Source: Aculops lycopersici (Eukaryota; Arthropoda; Arachnida; Trombidiformes; Eriophyidae). Taken from it: a stretch of DNA of 64,000 nt. The stretch is from assembly GCA_015350385.1 (NCBI GenBank), contig WNKI01000001.1, positions 10,712,211 through 10,776,210 of the forward strand, given 5' to 3'. Positions 30,601 to 38,268 of the stretch are shown here, piece after piece. Each line of letters begins with the position of its first letter. The stretch's first letter is position 1. Position numbers and translations under genes: made by a program. Below the pieces are notes generated by a model that ran no database searches, was not told the origin of the DNA, and saw nothing but the letters and a program-made list of their open reading frames with translations.

Positions 30601-32861
30601 TAACGACAAACAAATTGGTGCTTCGTTAGATGGATTGGGTAACCTTCACGCCTGATTCTAATAAGATCAGTCATACCCAAGTACTTGAGCTGCATAAGCA
30701 CTTGCTTACTGTCATAACCTATCGCCGACTTCTCCATATTTGGCTTAATACAACGAACGTACCATGGATTCACGGAGTTTAACAAATCCACCAACGAGGT
30801 TAATTGATGACGGAATGCATCCGCAACCGTAGGCCTCGATTTAGCTGTGTTGTTACTGAAGGAGCCGTTGGAAATTTTTGAATGGACGCCGTCAAAATTA
30901 AATGTTGATTCGCGTCTTAGCTTGCCAGGACTAGGTCCATTTGATGAAGGGTTAGAGCAGATAGATTGTTGACTAATCAACTTCGACCTAATGCTGTTGC
31001 GCTCATCTAATCTTGAGTCAACAGATTCCCTACGGAAGTATGATGGCTTTGGTATTGATTCAACCGAGGAATCATTTGAGTCTCTAGGTCCAAAGAAATC
31101 TTTGAGGAGCAGATTTGTTGAAGTCTCGATGACATTGAACAGCTGCGACTGTTGGGCATCCTTGTTTTTCTTCAAAAATCCACCAACAGTATATGTGACC
31201 GAGCCAGCAAAGTGGCGAATGGAAAACTCGCTGGTCCAATTTCTTCTATCATTTCCCTTGATATAAAATGGGTTGGGGTTGGCTAGCGAGAACTCGGTGT
31301 GCAGTTTCTCGATAAATGTTGTATCGTTTCCTTTTGGAACTCGGCACTCTTCACTTAGTAGCCTCAAGATACAATTTGGCGGTCGCTCAAGCAACTCTAA
31401 ACAAGGAGTATTGTCAGTGTAATTGATATCACAGAATTGGATTCCCTCTCGTTGGTATAGCTCTTGTTCCATGGCAAACATGTGGTGATTAAAAAATTTG
31501 TGCAATTTCTCATTGGCATAGTTGATGCAGAGTTGCTCGAAACTATTCGTCTCGAAGTTCTCAAATCCAAATATATCGAGCACACCTAAGAAGCAAGCAT
31601 TATCTTGGTCGGGATTTGTCGAAGCATTTATAAATTGGACAACCCAGGAGAACAATCGCGAGTAGAGAGCCTTGGCCATTGCGTTGCGATTATCTCTAGC
31701 CTCATGAAGCTTGAATGGAATTTCAGTTACATTTCCTCGAACATTAATCTGCCTCTTGAGCATAATTGGTTCAAGTTTTTCAAGATCAATACCCAATAAC
31801 TCGGATACAACCTCCATAATGCCTACATCATTCTCTGTCATGGTGCATTGTTCACTTTGGCTTTTGTCATCATATTGAAATTGCATATTTCCCAGCCATA
31901 AAATGGCACTTAAAATACTAAATAATCCATCACAACTCTCTTGTTCCATATTGAGCACTGACATGGCCATTCGCAACGAATCAAACATGGCACAATCATC
32001 GACTCCATCCACCGTGTAGCATTGAGTTTTGTTTAGATAATCATAAAAATTGGCCGGCATTAGGTGGAACTTTTTTCCCAGATCTTGATTTGCTTGGCCA
32101 GCGGCTAGTAGTTGATAGAAGACATGATAGTTTCTTTCTTTGATAGATTGATATGTGATTCTTGATTGTTCAAGTAGATAGTCTTGAATAATGCACCCGT
32201 TGATCTGGTGGCGCGAGTCAAAGCAGATCTGAATAAATTTGCCAAATCTGCTTGAGTTATCATTGCGAACCGTTTTAGCATTACCAAAAGCTTCAAGTAT
32301 TGTGTTGGCCTCTAGAATTTGATGTTCCATCCAAATTGATTTGTTTGGTGTCACCGAGCATAGATAGGACAGTATGAATTTAGTTGTCTCGGTCTTGCCA
32401 GCTCCACTTTCACCTGATATGACGCAAGCTTGGTTCTTTCTATGCAAAGGAGCGGTTGCTAGAGCTGCATCTTTGGGTCCGAAACTGTCTTTGGATTTCA
32501 ACAATGGTGACGCTGAAGTTGAATTGCTACCTGCTGCTGCTGCTGCTGGCTCTTGCATAACCAAATTCATGTACATGGCCTCGGTGAGAGCAAATATGTG
32601 CGGATCGTTCTGGTCGAGCTTTTGCTGGCGATAGCGCGAGATCCAGTCCGAATTGTAAATATCCAATTGCTTATATGGATTGACAGCAATCAACACTGAG
32701 CCCGAGAAAGTATAAATTTGGTCCCTTTGATATCGGGTTCTAAGGTTGACATTGATGCCCTCGGCTGTGATGTCACTCATCATAGCCAAATCGGGCACGC
32801 CGTCTTCGGGTCGCCACCCGTTTGAATGTTCGCACATTGTCTTGTTTGTCTTTTCTAACAT
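24693..32861 (-). CDS. MyTH4-FERM myosin (2722 aa, single exon), class XXII-like
   Basis: An actin-based motor with two cargo-binding MyTH4-FERM tandems. The motor covers about 1-815, with P-loop GESGAGKT (150-157), switch I NDNSSRFGKF (about 200) and switch II DIFGFE (429-434). IQ motifs (about 828-900) are followed by a charged helix rich in E, K and R (about 900-945), then about 450 residues of low complexity. MyTH4-FERM 1 spans about 1420-1990 and MyTH4-FERM 2 about 2100-2690. I see no SH3 domain between the tandems, which argues against classes VII and XV; two tandems argue against class X. By my recollection class XXII of arthropods fits best. An unusual 35-residue A/S/K-rich insert (about 105-142) sits just before the P-loop strand. 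The ATG at 32861 is preceded directly by an in-frame TGA; a second ATG lies eight codons on. One exon of 8.2 kb is exceptional for a myosin. Confidence 0.95.
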   Translation of the reverse strand: MLEKTNKTMCEHSNGWRPEDGVPDLAMMSDITAEGINVNLRTRYQRDQIYTFSGSVLIAVNPYKQLDIYNSDWISRYRQQKLDQNDPHIFALTEAMYMNLVMQEPAAAAAGSNSTSASPLLKSKDSFGPKDAALATAPLHRKNQACVISGESGAGKTETTKFILSYLCSVTPNKSIWMEHQILEANTILEAFGNAKTVRNDNSSRFGKFIQICFDSRHQINGCIIQDYLLEQSRITYQSIKERNYHVFYQLLAAGQANQDLGKKFHLMPANFYDYLNKTQCYTVDGVDDCAMFDSLRMAMSVLNMEQESCDGLFSILSAILWLGNMQFQYDDKSQSEQCTMTENDVGIMEVVSELLGIDLEKLEPIMLKRQINVRGNVTEIPFKLHEARDNRNAMAKALYSRLFSWVVQFINASTNPDQDNACFLGVLDIFGFENFETNSFEQLCINYANEKLHKFFNHHMFAMEQELYQREGIQFCDINYTDNTPCLELLERPPNCILRLLSEECRVPKGNDTTFIEKLHTEFSLANPNPFYIKGNDRRNWTSEFSIRHFAGSVTYTVGGFLKKNKDAQQSQLFNVIETSTNLLLKDFFGPRDSNDSSVESIPKPSYFRRESVDSRLDERNSIRSKLISQQSICSNPSSNGPSPGKLRRESTFNFDGVHSKISNGSFSNNTAKSRPTVADAFRHQLTSLVDLLNSVNPWYVRCIKPNMEKSAIGYDSKQVLMQLKYLGMTDLIRIRREGYPIHLTKHQFVCRYRCLMLKHLRINTNSPPIGLDEERLEKYCSQMMNHFQLNPKDWKIGKTMVLLRASVYQPMEERRNALMIEMATLIQSFWRAYTKQAQFKRMRISAIRIQETFRAYRGRLLYSRKKRAVLTIQAFVRGMFAREVANALREIKRVEQEKARQMELEKLARERERIEEEEKKKRLEFEKQEAAKMLANSQNNPPTQITITEASGESKIEAAFTASQNPIEANDKARLSLECTSTGASSPTSQSQVSPAVSSSTSWVGAEAISNQSTKGPSAKDKMEMDELVKVLDRHGVSLDTLEKQGANGIASDVYADFEKLYDVLGNQLQANCDGQSISPSINDDDRCSFATTGTCDADSVSCSGQSQMSSSNVTDDMTCNDQDNTNNGRGSTNSQEQSTMSTKDETINQNSNQDAVPRPLNENKFNSNSIESIASIVSSTSIPVPATTCDSNQLTGQDHDQQQATSEAIRAEQLIKQALEQNQAQTSTFTGNPILVTGSKLVTNGRPLTRIEEEPNSTATSPSKTPFKKRGPEQGSTKPQGLFPPEAKQEGGAPENTPAKSNPCSEFQKRRLERKILQVQQEQYQIRQPINPTTAGLPPPPTVPVAAAAPNQDQQSKTTIINSQIQNSDSIYDIETKNNIIEYAEQTFNNHPRESNASGVIRTLTRRRRSVDGAGNTEYLSKGEMLTYNSSHTIPTSHIKLHDPHCVQISCSMFKNLCKYMTGDGLKFDTETRIVQSIIRHGIDRPELRDEIYIQVIRQLTKNPNHEYVLRLWILLGLISAAFSPSKNFSKHLIAYIRNKPKKDPSITCHAQFCLDNLQAPRLGARKYPPSPLEIQACKSLTNLTCKIYLLDGRCETLSVHPCDTALDALTKLGHRIELQSIEGWALYESYSPGSSKYPHPAFEQKGDFERTVKSHTFMADVMAFWQDGKVKNSGTTSNYNSNNNNNISLKVAQKRLDEGNFKLTLKKKIFRGPKIRNDPVEIGLLYAQVVHNVVKRDSFFVDENLALSLAGIQAQVMLGNATEACKTDIVTKKGVSTKTSRSTNKQPSQMYEIDLYICQRLRNQTSRSKKEWCNLIWQSHRQFHNVNEVFCKMRYLSMVIYHCPLYGTATFTVSYKGYQTMDQNLMLGINAEGLVFIRAVDKALINAYRYGEICNETGIVVYADENIIQFNVKDRGEGSNKCLTFESTENEEIALLMCSYYPSLNVYVRGSSTGVNYALETSFDQNIAKKKTKLKMTLEDRMRTHQEVQNARRAIIKTGKLRKPVVEDQQAGLLKHTLKRLSSNKLKSNEKLSRFENIYGTSGKPDGGKGGDLPQTSSDYNIYGSMGNQIIVEDSKDPGEEVAGATATTATDEFTKLYPHRYWAYTKYPLRNSLLIIYDPDLEAAALTNFNAILTYSGLINPAMDQSNSSTIDSSSIDSGIASQQSLGNGIYGKSVMSSSPSSGSSSDIYDVCPKKMDERDLIRLAQGILDRCLKRDADILKNEFFIQLIKQTTDHPNPSSEINRRHWQLLALACSVTYPSDGKILSYLFAHLRRCSLDQITDEGHYAQFTLRSLQGTLDTKGRRYAPSESEILSTINCRRVYARVYFLDGQFQAVEFDPCATIAEVVDQIKQKIGLRSECGGYSLFQPLGDDCEQVLAPEEKVGDALAEWEMWHRQRQSRTDQQHTLTTAPALTGNQISLQNSISKTSLPPTSNCGAAKNKAHKFVFKKYLFVDSMMDLNDPVERELLYFQTVASIKDDKFPVLEQEATILCALKAQIEIGDYTKLSNLPREHIRMVYKQVIMSLMPPHAFNNLPIPAIAQQHQAFRELSCADTKKYFFNLVQSFGRANFANNPGYILLHRAYIYDATQTFVTAWPSDIWVVINQSGLHMLIPKSRRVLASCEYRQIIDYSANNNYLIVIMLANTNSKLKYTFYTRQANQIAQQMKDYIIVASSSGNKRRKSVEFNLKQANASAAKKTEVGVSFQVNNSMPLQKASS

Positions 32862-34849
32862 TCAGGCGATTGAAGACTGACACTGATGGACAATTGCAAA
32901 AATATATCATAAACTCTTTCCCCTTTATCTCGCTTTTTAAAAGTCTAGAGTCTTCTCTTTCTGGAGGCATAAGTTAGTTATTCGGCCTGAGTGTCTTGTT
33001 ACTCTTCTTTGTCTTGGCAGTTTTTGCTAGTTAATTGATGGAAACTTTTCTCGTTATGAACGACAGTTGAATTGTTGCTTTTGTTACGCAACTTTTATCA
33101 CTCTCTCCTCAACAACTACTAACTCAATGTTTCTATTTGATGCAACGACGAGCTTGGTTTCAAATTGCTCGGTTTCGATATCACCGCTACCATTGATGCC
33201 GTTGCCACAGTCGACGGTAGCCGTCCAACCGTCCGACTGACTAACTGACTGGCTAACGGCGCAAACCACGACTCAAACTAATACTAGGACTAATCTAGGT
33301 AAACATAGAGCAATGTTATAAAATTCACTTGCTTCGTCGTAATGTCGTTTCAAATGTCATGCTACTGAAAGTGTAAAGAGTGATATGCCTTTGTAGTCCC
33401 AACTACTGGATGAGGTAAGTTATTTTTTCAAAACTATGGAGGCGCAAGTCTCTAAAAAAATTTGGCAACTTTACTTCAAGTTATGTTTTATACTTCAGAC
33501 AGTCGGTAAACTTACTCAGTGTAGGTCGGCTAAACAAAAGTTCTCTTCGTTATTATTGAATTGTAGTTGTTGTTATTGATTTGTGTTTGGATTTTTGGAT
33601 AAAATAGCATACAAATATGAAAGATGATTATTAAATTAGTGCTAATAATATAATGATAATAATAATAGTAATATATTGAGATAGTTTTAATATGAGTTCG
33701 CCTCTATGAACTTGGACTATATAGAGAGTAAGCTGGACAGTCGAGAAAAGTTTTCACTAGTTCGCTGCTAGTGCCGCTGCTGCTTCAACTGCTCGTCTTT
33801 TGCGCGTAGTCTCAAGGCAAGAGAGAAAGTGAGCGGGAGAGAGGAAGAAAGAGTGAGAGCGAACGAGGAAAAGTTCGCTGGACGCTAGCGAATTCGCTCC
33901 CCAATGTGGGGGTCGGCACTCATTTGTCGCTTAAGTTAACTCGTGCTGCTTTCCCCATCGCTACGTGCACAGCTCGTTGCCGCGCAAGCTGCCTCTTCAT
34001 TTGGGAGGTCCTGCGCTACGTCGGTGTCGGCGATGGCAACTCGAGCAAAACTGCGCGCAAATCCCACACACAGCGCGCCGAGCGCCCATTGCACAACCGC
34101 AACCAGAAGCCCAACCGGGTTGGGCCAACCCAACCAGCCAACGAGTGAGAGCGCAGCGCTTACACAAAAGCATCGACACGAACTCTCTACTACTGCACAA
34201 TGCCGGCTACTGGCTCGTCCGCCAGCTTGGCCATATCTACACTCACTCGGCCACTGCACACAGGAAATAGCGCAGCAAAGCAAGTGGTTGAGGAGCACAT
34301 AGCGGCGCACAAAAAGCAACCTAGCGACAGCACTATGCAGTACATGGCGCGTCGAGGAAATAACGAGCGCACGAAAGTTAGCGACCCGAAAACGACAGCC
34401 AACGGGAGCACAGCCAATGTGAGCCTCCAATCGCCACTTGACGCCTGCCGCCTGCGCAAGTCGATGGTTCGACTTGTAAGCACCACAAGCCCCTCGTAGT
34501 GGCGGTAGTTGTTGGTGGCGTCGTTTGCTCCCTTCCTTCCATTTGCGCCACAAATCTATTGCAAATGGACCACCGCAATGGCAGATGCACTGGCTTTTCG
34601 CCGTAGTGGTGGTCTTCGTCCAGCTGACTGGCCCGCTGCTTTATCGAAGCTACAAGCTAATCACTTGCAGGCAGATGCGCACTAGTCTTGGCCGCCTAGT
34701 CGACATATATTACCAGTGGTCCTCCAGTAGGCAAAAGCGCACATATAACAATAATAACAACAACATTAGCCTGCAGTAAAGTTGTTCCCCATCCAACCAG
34801 AATACTTCCATCACAATTACGTCGATTAATTTGATTAATTGGCTACACC
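32862..34849. other. intergenic between the myosin and a small secreted-peptide gene
   Basis: About 2 kb containing the promoters of the myosin (-) and the cysteine-rich peptide gene (+). The segment 33,600-33,700 is AT-rich with AAT repeats. The segment 33,800-34,500 is GC-richer with open frames on both strands that share composition but no domain, so I do not call genes there. Confidence 0.5.
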
Positions 34850-35469
34850 ATGAATTTCAACGCAATCAGCAAACTAATAGCGCTAGTGGCTATACTTCTC
34901 ATCGCTCTACTGGCTCTCGGAGCTCAAGGTAAGCCAGCAAAAGCCGACGATTGCGACAAATGTGGTCCAACAAGAGTAAGTAAAATTGAGTAGATGCGAT
35001 TCCTGTTGATTTATTATTGAACTCACGCTAACACTTCCGGTTCGATTTTACTCCCACCTCACATCTATCTATCCCCAACTAATCAGCTGATTGGGTGCCG
35101 TAGCGGCCGCTGCTACTACAAGTGCACCAGGCGATGCCTAGGGAAGGACAACAAATTCTATTACGGTAAGTATAGCCTACTTTCATCAACCACGCTACCC
35201 GTTGACCTCGAAATTGGATCCAAGTCGGATAGCGAGACACATCAACTAACCCATCGAATTGACGTCATCAATTATAACAAATACACCTGCATTGCAAAAA
35301 ATAAAATAGAGGCGCTCAAGTTTAATTTTGCCGGACAACGTTGATTAGTTGGATAGTTGGACTAAAATCACCTTGTTATTCTTACGCAATCAAACAATGC
35401 AAGCGAAAGTGAATGGGAGCTTCGCAGGCGGGAGACTGCAAATGCGCGGACATTGAACTTGCTCTTTGA
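34850..35469 (+). CDS. small secreted cysteine-rich peptide (spliced; 3' end uncertain)
   Basis: Not visible as one open frame. Exon 1 (34850-34975) encodes 42 residues: a clear signal peptide (a short N-terminus, then hydrophobic LIALVAILLIALLALGAQG), then a basic/acidic segment with C-x2-C. A consensus donor (AGA|gtaagt) and acceptor (aatcag at 35081-35086) join in phase 0 to exon 2 at 35087, which adds C-x4-C-x3-C-x3-C within a strongly basic stretch. The combined spacing is C-x2-C-x7-C-x4-C-x3-C-x3-C. Exon 2 either reads on to a stop at 35342-35344 or leaves at a second consensus donor (35165/35166). In the latter case an exon from about 35435 to the stop at 35469 would add a terminal C-x-C, giving eight cysteines and a defensin-like layout, but its acceptor is weak. 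Antimicrobial, signalling or other secreted roles are all possible. Confidence 0.6.
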
Positions 35470-35677
35470 GTGTAGCGTAAATGACGCCGTCGCCGCCTGG
35501 CTCCCATGTTGTTGACGCTCGAGGAGAGCACGTTTTTATTTTCCTTTGGGATTGGTAGACATTGCATTTGGTCCTATCTCATCGTCGCCATTAGCATGTC
35601 TTATAAAACTAATTATTGTACTACCAAGAAAACTGTTCTATTTATTCTAACAACTTAAACTAGTACCTTGTGATGAG

Positions 35678-36010
35678 ATGACAGCTCGAGCTAAGGCATT
35701 GGCTTCCTATGATAAAATCAAACTCATAGTCAAGAAATACTGGTATGTCGCTATTCCCGTTCATGCAGGTACATCGGCAATCTGGTTTGGTGCCTTCTTT
35801 GGGGCCACCAAGTTAGGTTTAGACTTTGTGCCATATTTAGAAAAGACCAGTATACCTGAAAAGTATGTGCAACCATTGAAAGGTAATGTTGGCAACTTCG
35901 CTCAAGCCCTTGTATTATATAAAGTTATCGCTCCAATTAGATATGCAACAACTCTAGCTCTAACACGATCGGCTATAATTCAGTTGAGAAAAAGGAATTT
36001 CATCAAGTAA
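35678..36010 (+). CDS. FAM210-like mitochondrial membrane protein (DUF1279)
   Basis: FAM210A/B proteins are inner-membrane mitochondrial proteins linked to translation and metabolism in that organelle. This 110-residue frame is essentially the bare DUF1279 domain. It has the diagnostic VHAGTSAIWFG segment (about 29-39, matching the family HxxTSxIWF), a central helix with FVPYLE, and the C-terminal block ALVLYKVIAPIRYATTLALT (about 87-106). There is no separate mitochondrial presequence, although residues 1-20 are basic and could act as one; family members are usually 190 residues or more. An in-frame TAA upstream limits a simple extension. AATAAA signals follow at 36019 and 36026. It converges with RABL3, with only 39 bases between stop codons. 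Confidence 0.85.
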   Translation: MTARAKALASYDKIKLIVKKYWYVAIPVHAGTSAIWFGAFFGATKLGLDFVPYLEKTSIPEKYVQPLKGNVGNFAQALVLYKVIAPIRYATTLALTRSAIIQLRKRNFIK

Positions 36011-36018
36011 CAGGAGGT

Positions 36019-36031
36019 AATAAAAAATAAA
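36019..36031 (+). terminator. tandem poly(A) signals of the FAM210-like gene
   Basis: Two AATAAA hexamers (36019-36024 and 36026-36031) directly follow the stop at 36010, again implying a very short 3' UTR next to a convergent gene. Confidence 0.7.
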
Positions 36032-36049
36032 AATGATTTGTTATATTAA

Positions 36050-36604
36050 TTATATATGACTTCGTCTTCTATCAATCACTTGCTTGTAGAAATCTCGGAG
36101 TTCATGGAAATTATCAGTTCCATGACCAAGGGAGTTGATATCCTGAGTGTTGACATATATAGTATAGTTTCCCAATCGAGGTTCCATCAAAGAATTGTAT
36201 CGCAGTAGATCTTTTTTGGTTGCTATTGTTAAGATTGGAACGTTTATGTTGACTGTATACTCGAGATCCTTGTCGTTCGTCTTCTGGCTAACTTCCATGA
36301 GCCATTCGTCCAAATTGAGTTGAGATTTCTTATTTGTTGCATCAAAAACTAGTATAATTCCGTGATAATCTTGGTAAAGGAATGATCTGGCAATGTTGTG
36401 GCTCCGGGATCCACCGATATCCCAGAATTCCAGATAACAATCTAAATCTTTGTGATACAAAACATCAATCGAGCATCCGATTGTGCACGAGGGTGAACCA
36501 AGAGGCCTGGAATGACAGATGAGATGTGTCAGACTTGTTTTGCCAACACCTGAGTCGCCCAAGACTAATATTTTGGCGCAGATTTTATCTAGATTTCCAC
36601 TCAT
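36050..36604 (-). CDS. RABL3: Rab-like protein 3 (small GTPase-like)
   Basis: RABL3 is an atypical Rab-related GTPase without a prenylated tail, implicated in lymphoid development and RAS prenylation in vertebrates. The 184-residue protein begins with the P-loop ILVLGDSGVGKTSLTHL (GDSGVGKT at about 17-24), continues with SCTIGCSIDV (the RABL3 form of the switch I region) and WDIGGS (the G3 motif), and has ILVFDATNKKSQLNL, the most specific RABL3 signature. The guanine-specificity motif reads ATKKD. It is shorter than the vertebrate protein (about 236), lacking most of the C-terminal tail; there is no C-terminal cysteine, as expected. It is intronless. It lies tail-to-tail with the FAM210-like gene and upstream of nothing else on its strand for 220 bases. 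Confidence 0.92.
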   Translation of the reverse strand: MSGNLDKICAKILVLGDSGVGKTSLTHLICHSRPLGSPSCTIGCSIDVLYHKDLDCYLEFWDIGGSRSHNIARSFLYQDYHGIILVFDATNKKSQLNLDEWLMEVSQKTNDKDLEYTVNINVPILTIATKKDLLRYNSLMEPRLGNYTIYVNTQDINSLGHGTDNFHELRDFYKQVIDRRRSHI

Positions 36605-36821
36605 AATTGTGGATATTATAATAATTCAGATGAACAAATGAAATGAATTCAACATTTAATGTTGCTTTTATAATTTATTTTCCAAAATTAAATGTATTCC
36701 TCTGCACAGGCTGCACGCGACTATTTCGCATCATCAAGATCTTCCACTAAACTGGCTGATGCAACACGAGATTGTAATTATGGAAATATATTACCTGATT
36801 ACACTAACGATTAAGAAGCGA

Positions 36822-36827
36822 TTTATT
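36822..36827 (-). terminator. poly(A) signal overlapping the eIF2B-beta stop codon
   Basis: On the minus strand the coding region ends TGAATAAA: the last A of the stop codon TGA is the first A of AATAAA. If used, this leaves a 3' UTR of perhaps 15-30 bases. Confidence 0.65.
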
Positions 36828-37969
36828 CAATAGATATAGTCTAATTTATAATACAACTCATTTAGAAGCTGGTAGACATAACTAGGCGAGTTTCCGCCGA
36901 TATTTGACACAAACAATGTGATCAGTTCTGGAGGCACATAATCGAAGGTTGAATGTATTGCCTCAACTGAGGCTTCTACTGGTTGTTTGACATCAGATAA
37001 GGATGGAGATGTTGCAGTTTGCTCATCGACAGTAGACTGTTGTTGATGCTGATCTCTGGGTTGTTTCGGGGTGTAGGGTTCAGGATAGGCGGCGTGTAAA
37101 TGTGAGAACTGCTTAAATGCCACGGAATCGTGCGATACAAGGTAGGATGGGGTTAACTTGTACATGGGACAACATACAATCAATGGCACTGAAAAATGTT
37201 TGGCTGCCAGGGCAATCGAATGTGAACTAGCCGGTGCTTTTACACCTCCATTGGCCATCATGGAATGCGTACTCATGATAACTTTGTTGACTCGCGACAT
37301 TATTGCAAACACCGCCGAGTCGGGTATAATCAGGGTACTAATGCCGCTCTTTGTTAGATTTTTTGCCATCTCACGGCCGCTAAAGAATGGGGCCAATTCC
37401 ACAACTATCACAGTGAATTTACGTTGACCATTTGCCGCGTGTCTTAGGAAACTTTCAATAACTTTAGATTTGCCTAAAGTTAATATGATTTCATCAGATT
37501 GGACGTAATCCGTCGCTTGTCTAGCTATACTTCTCGAGCTCAACTCCAACTCATTCATCAGCTCCTGTTCAATACCTTCCAAAATGTTTTCTTTGATGCC
37601 TGTAGCTTGATCCATCGGCAAGTCTAGATTGAGATTGTCTATCTCCTCACGATTCGTATCAAAGGTCTCCTCTTGGCTTGCTCTTTGCTGTGCTTTAAAG
37701 TTTTGACATTCATCTCTGATGATTCTCATGATCCTCCTGGTCATGTTGCCAGCTGCTGTCTCCACTAAACCTAAACTATCGATATGGGCACAAACTCCCT
37801 TGAGGGTCTCTATGAGATCTCTGGCTGTGGCCCAGTTGTTTTTACGCACTAACTCGCTAATAATTGCAACAGTCCTCTTGGCAACATCATAGGATCTTTC
37901 GAATTTACCCAATTTGATATCACGAAAGAACTCAGCTAGGCCAGACTGAACTAATATAGTGGCCTCCAT
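36827..37969 (-). CDS. EIF2B2: translation initiation factor eIF2B subunit beta
   Basis: A regulatory-core subunit of the decameric guanine nucleotide exchange factor for eIF2, target of the integrated stress response. The 380-residue protein aligns along its length with the family: the N-terminal helical region with AAGNMTRRIMRIIRDE (about 87-102), the Rossmann-like half beginning EIILTLGKSKVIESFLRHA, the FTVIVVELAPFFSGREMA stretch, SRVNKVIMSTHSMMANGGVKA (allosteric/ligand region), and the C-terminal FDYVPPELITLFVSNIGGNSPSYVYQLL. An insert of about 40 Q/S/T-rich residues (about 295-340) sits just before that C-terminal block and is not in vertebrate proteins. It is intronless, with a minimal 3' UTR. 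It lies just downstream of the adenylyl cyclase on the same strand. Confidence 0.97.
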   Translation of the reverse strand: MEATILVQSGLAEFFRDIKLGKFERSYDVAKRTVAIISELVRKNNWATARDLIETLKGVCAHIDSLGLVETAAGNMTRRIMRIIRDECQNFKAQQRASQEETFDTNREEIDNLNLDLPMDQATGIKENILEGIEQELMNELELSSRSIARQATDYVQSDEIILTLGKSKVIESFLRHAANGQRKFTVIVVELAPFFSGREMAKNLTKSGISTLIIPDSAVFAIMSRVNKVIMSTHSMMANGGVKAPASSHSIALAAKHFSVPLIVCCPMYKLTPSYLVSHDSVAFKQFSHLHAAYPEPYTPKQPRDQHQQQSTVDEQTATSPSLSDVKQPVEASVEAIHSTFDYVPPELITLFVSNIGGNSPSYVYQLLNELYYKLDYIY

Positions 37970-38204
37970 GATTATAGTATGTTAATTGAGAAGAGGTTTG
38001 ATTAGATTTGATCAAGAAATAATTTTCAACACGCGAGATTTTCGATTTGTATTGATGTGCCCTTTTCGCAGCGCCAACTTCATTCGCATACACACTTTTC
38101 TCCGGGCCTGTAGCAATTTGCACTGTGCTACGCTCATCGCAGGTAAAATTTTCTGATCGCACAAATGGGGATCCGGAAACTCTAACCACTTGATGATTCT
38201 AAAG

Positions 38205-38210
38205 TTTATT
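38205..38210 (-). terminator. poly(A) signal of adenylyl cyclase
   Basis: Canonical AATAAA on the minus strand, about 60 bases beyond the cyclase stop codon at 38269-38271 and about 235 bases before the eIF2B-beta start. Confidence 0.7.
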
Positions 38211-38268
38211 GTTCTTCTATTACTGACATTTCATACATATTATCACATTATTAAATAATTCAAAACAC

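Noticed and set aside
34200..34499. 99-codon plus-strand frame starting at an ATG in the myosin upstream region
   Set aside because: Open frames overlap on both strands here with S/T/R-rich composition. There is no signal, domain or poly(A) signal, so I leave it as likely chance.
34850..34929. Alternative donor after Ala-Gln (caag|gtaagc) in exon 1 of the cysteine-rich gene
   Set aside because: Joining it to the acceptor at 35087 reaches a stop within five codons, whereas the downstream donor keeps the cysteine array in frame.
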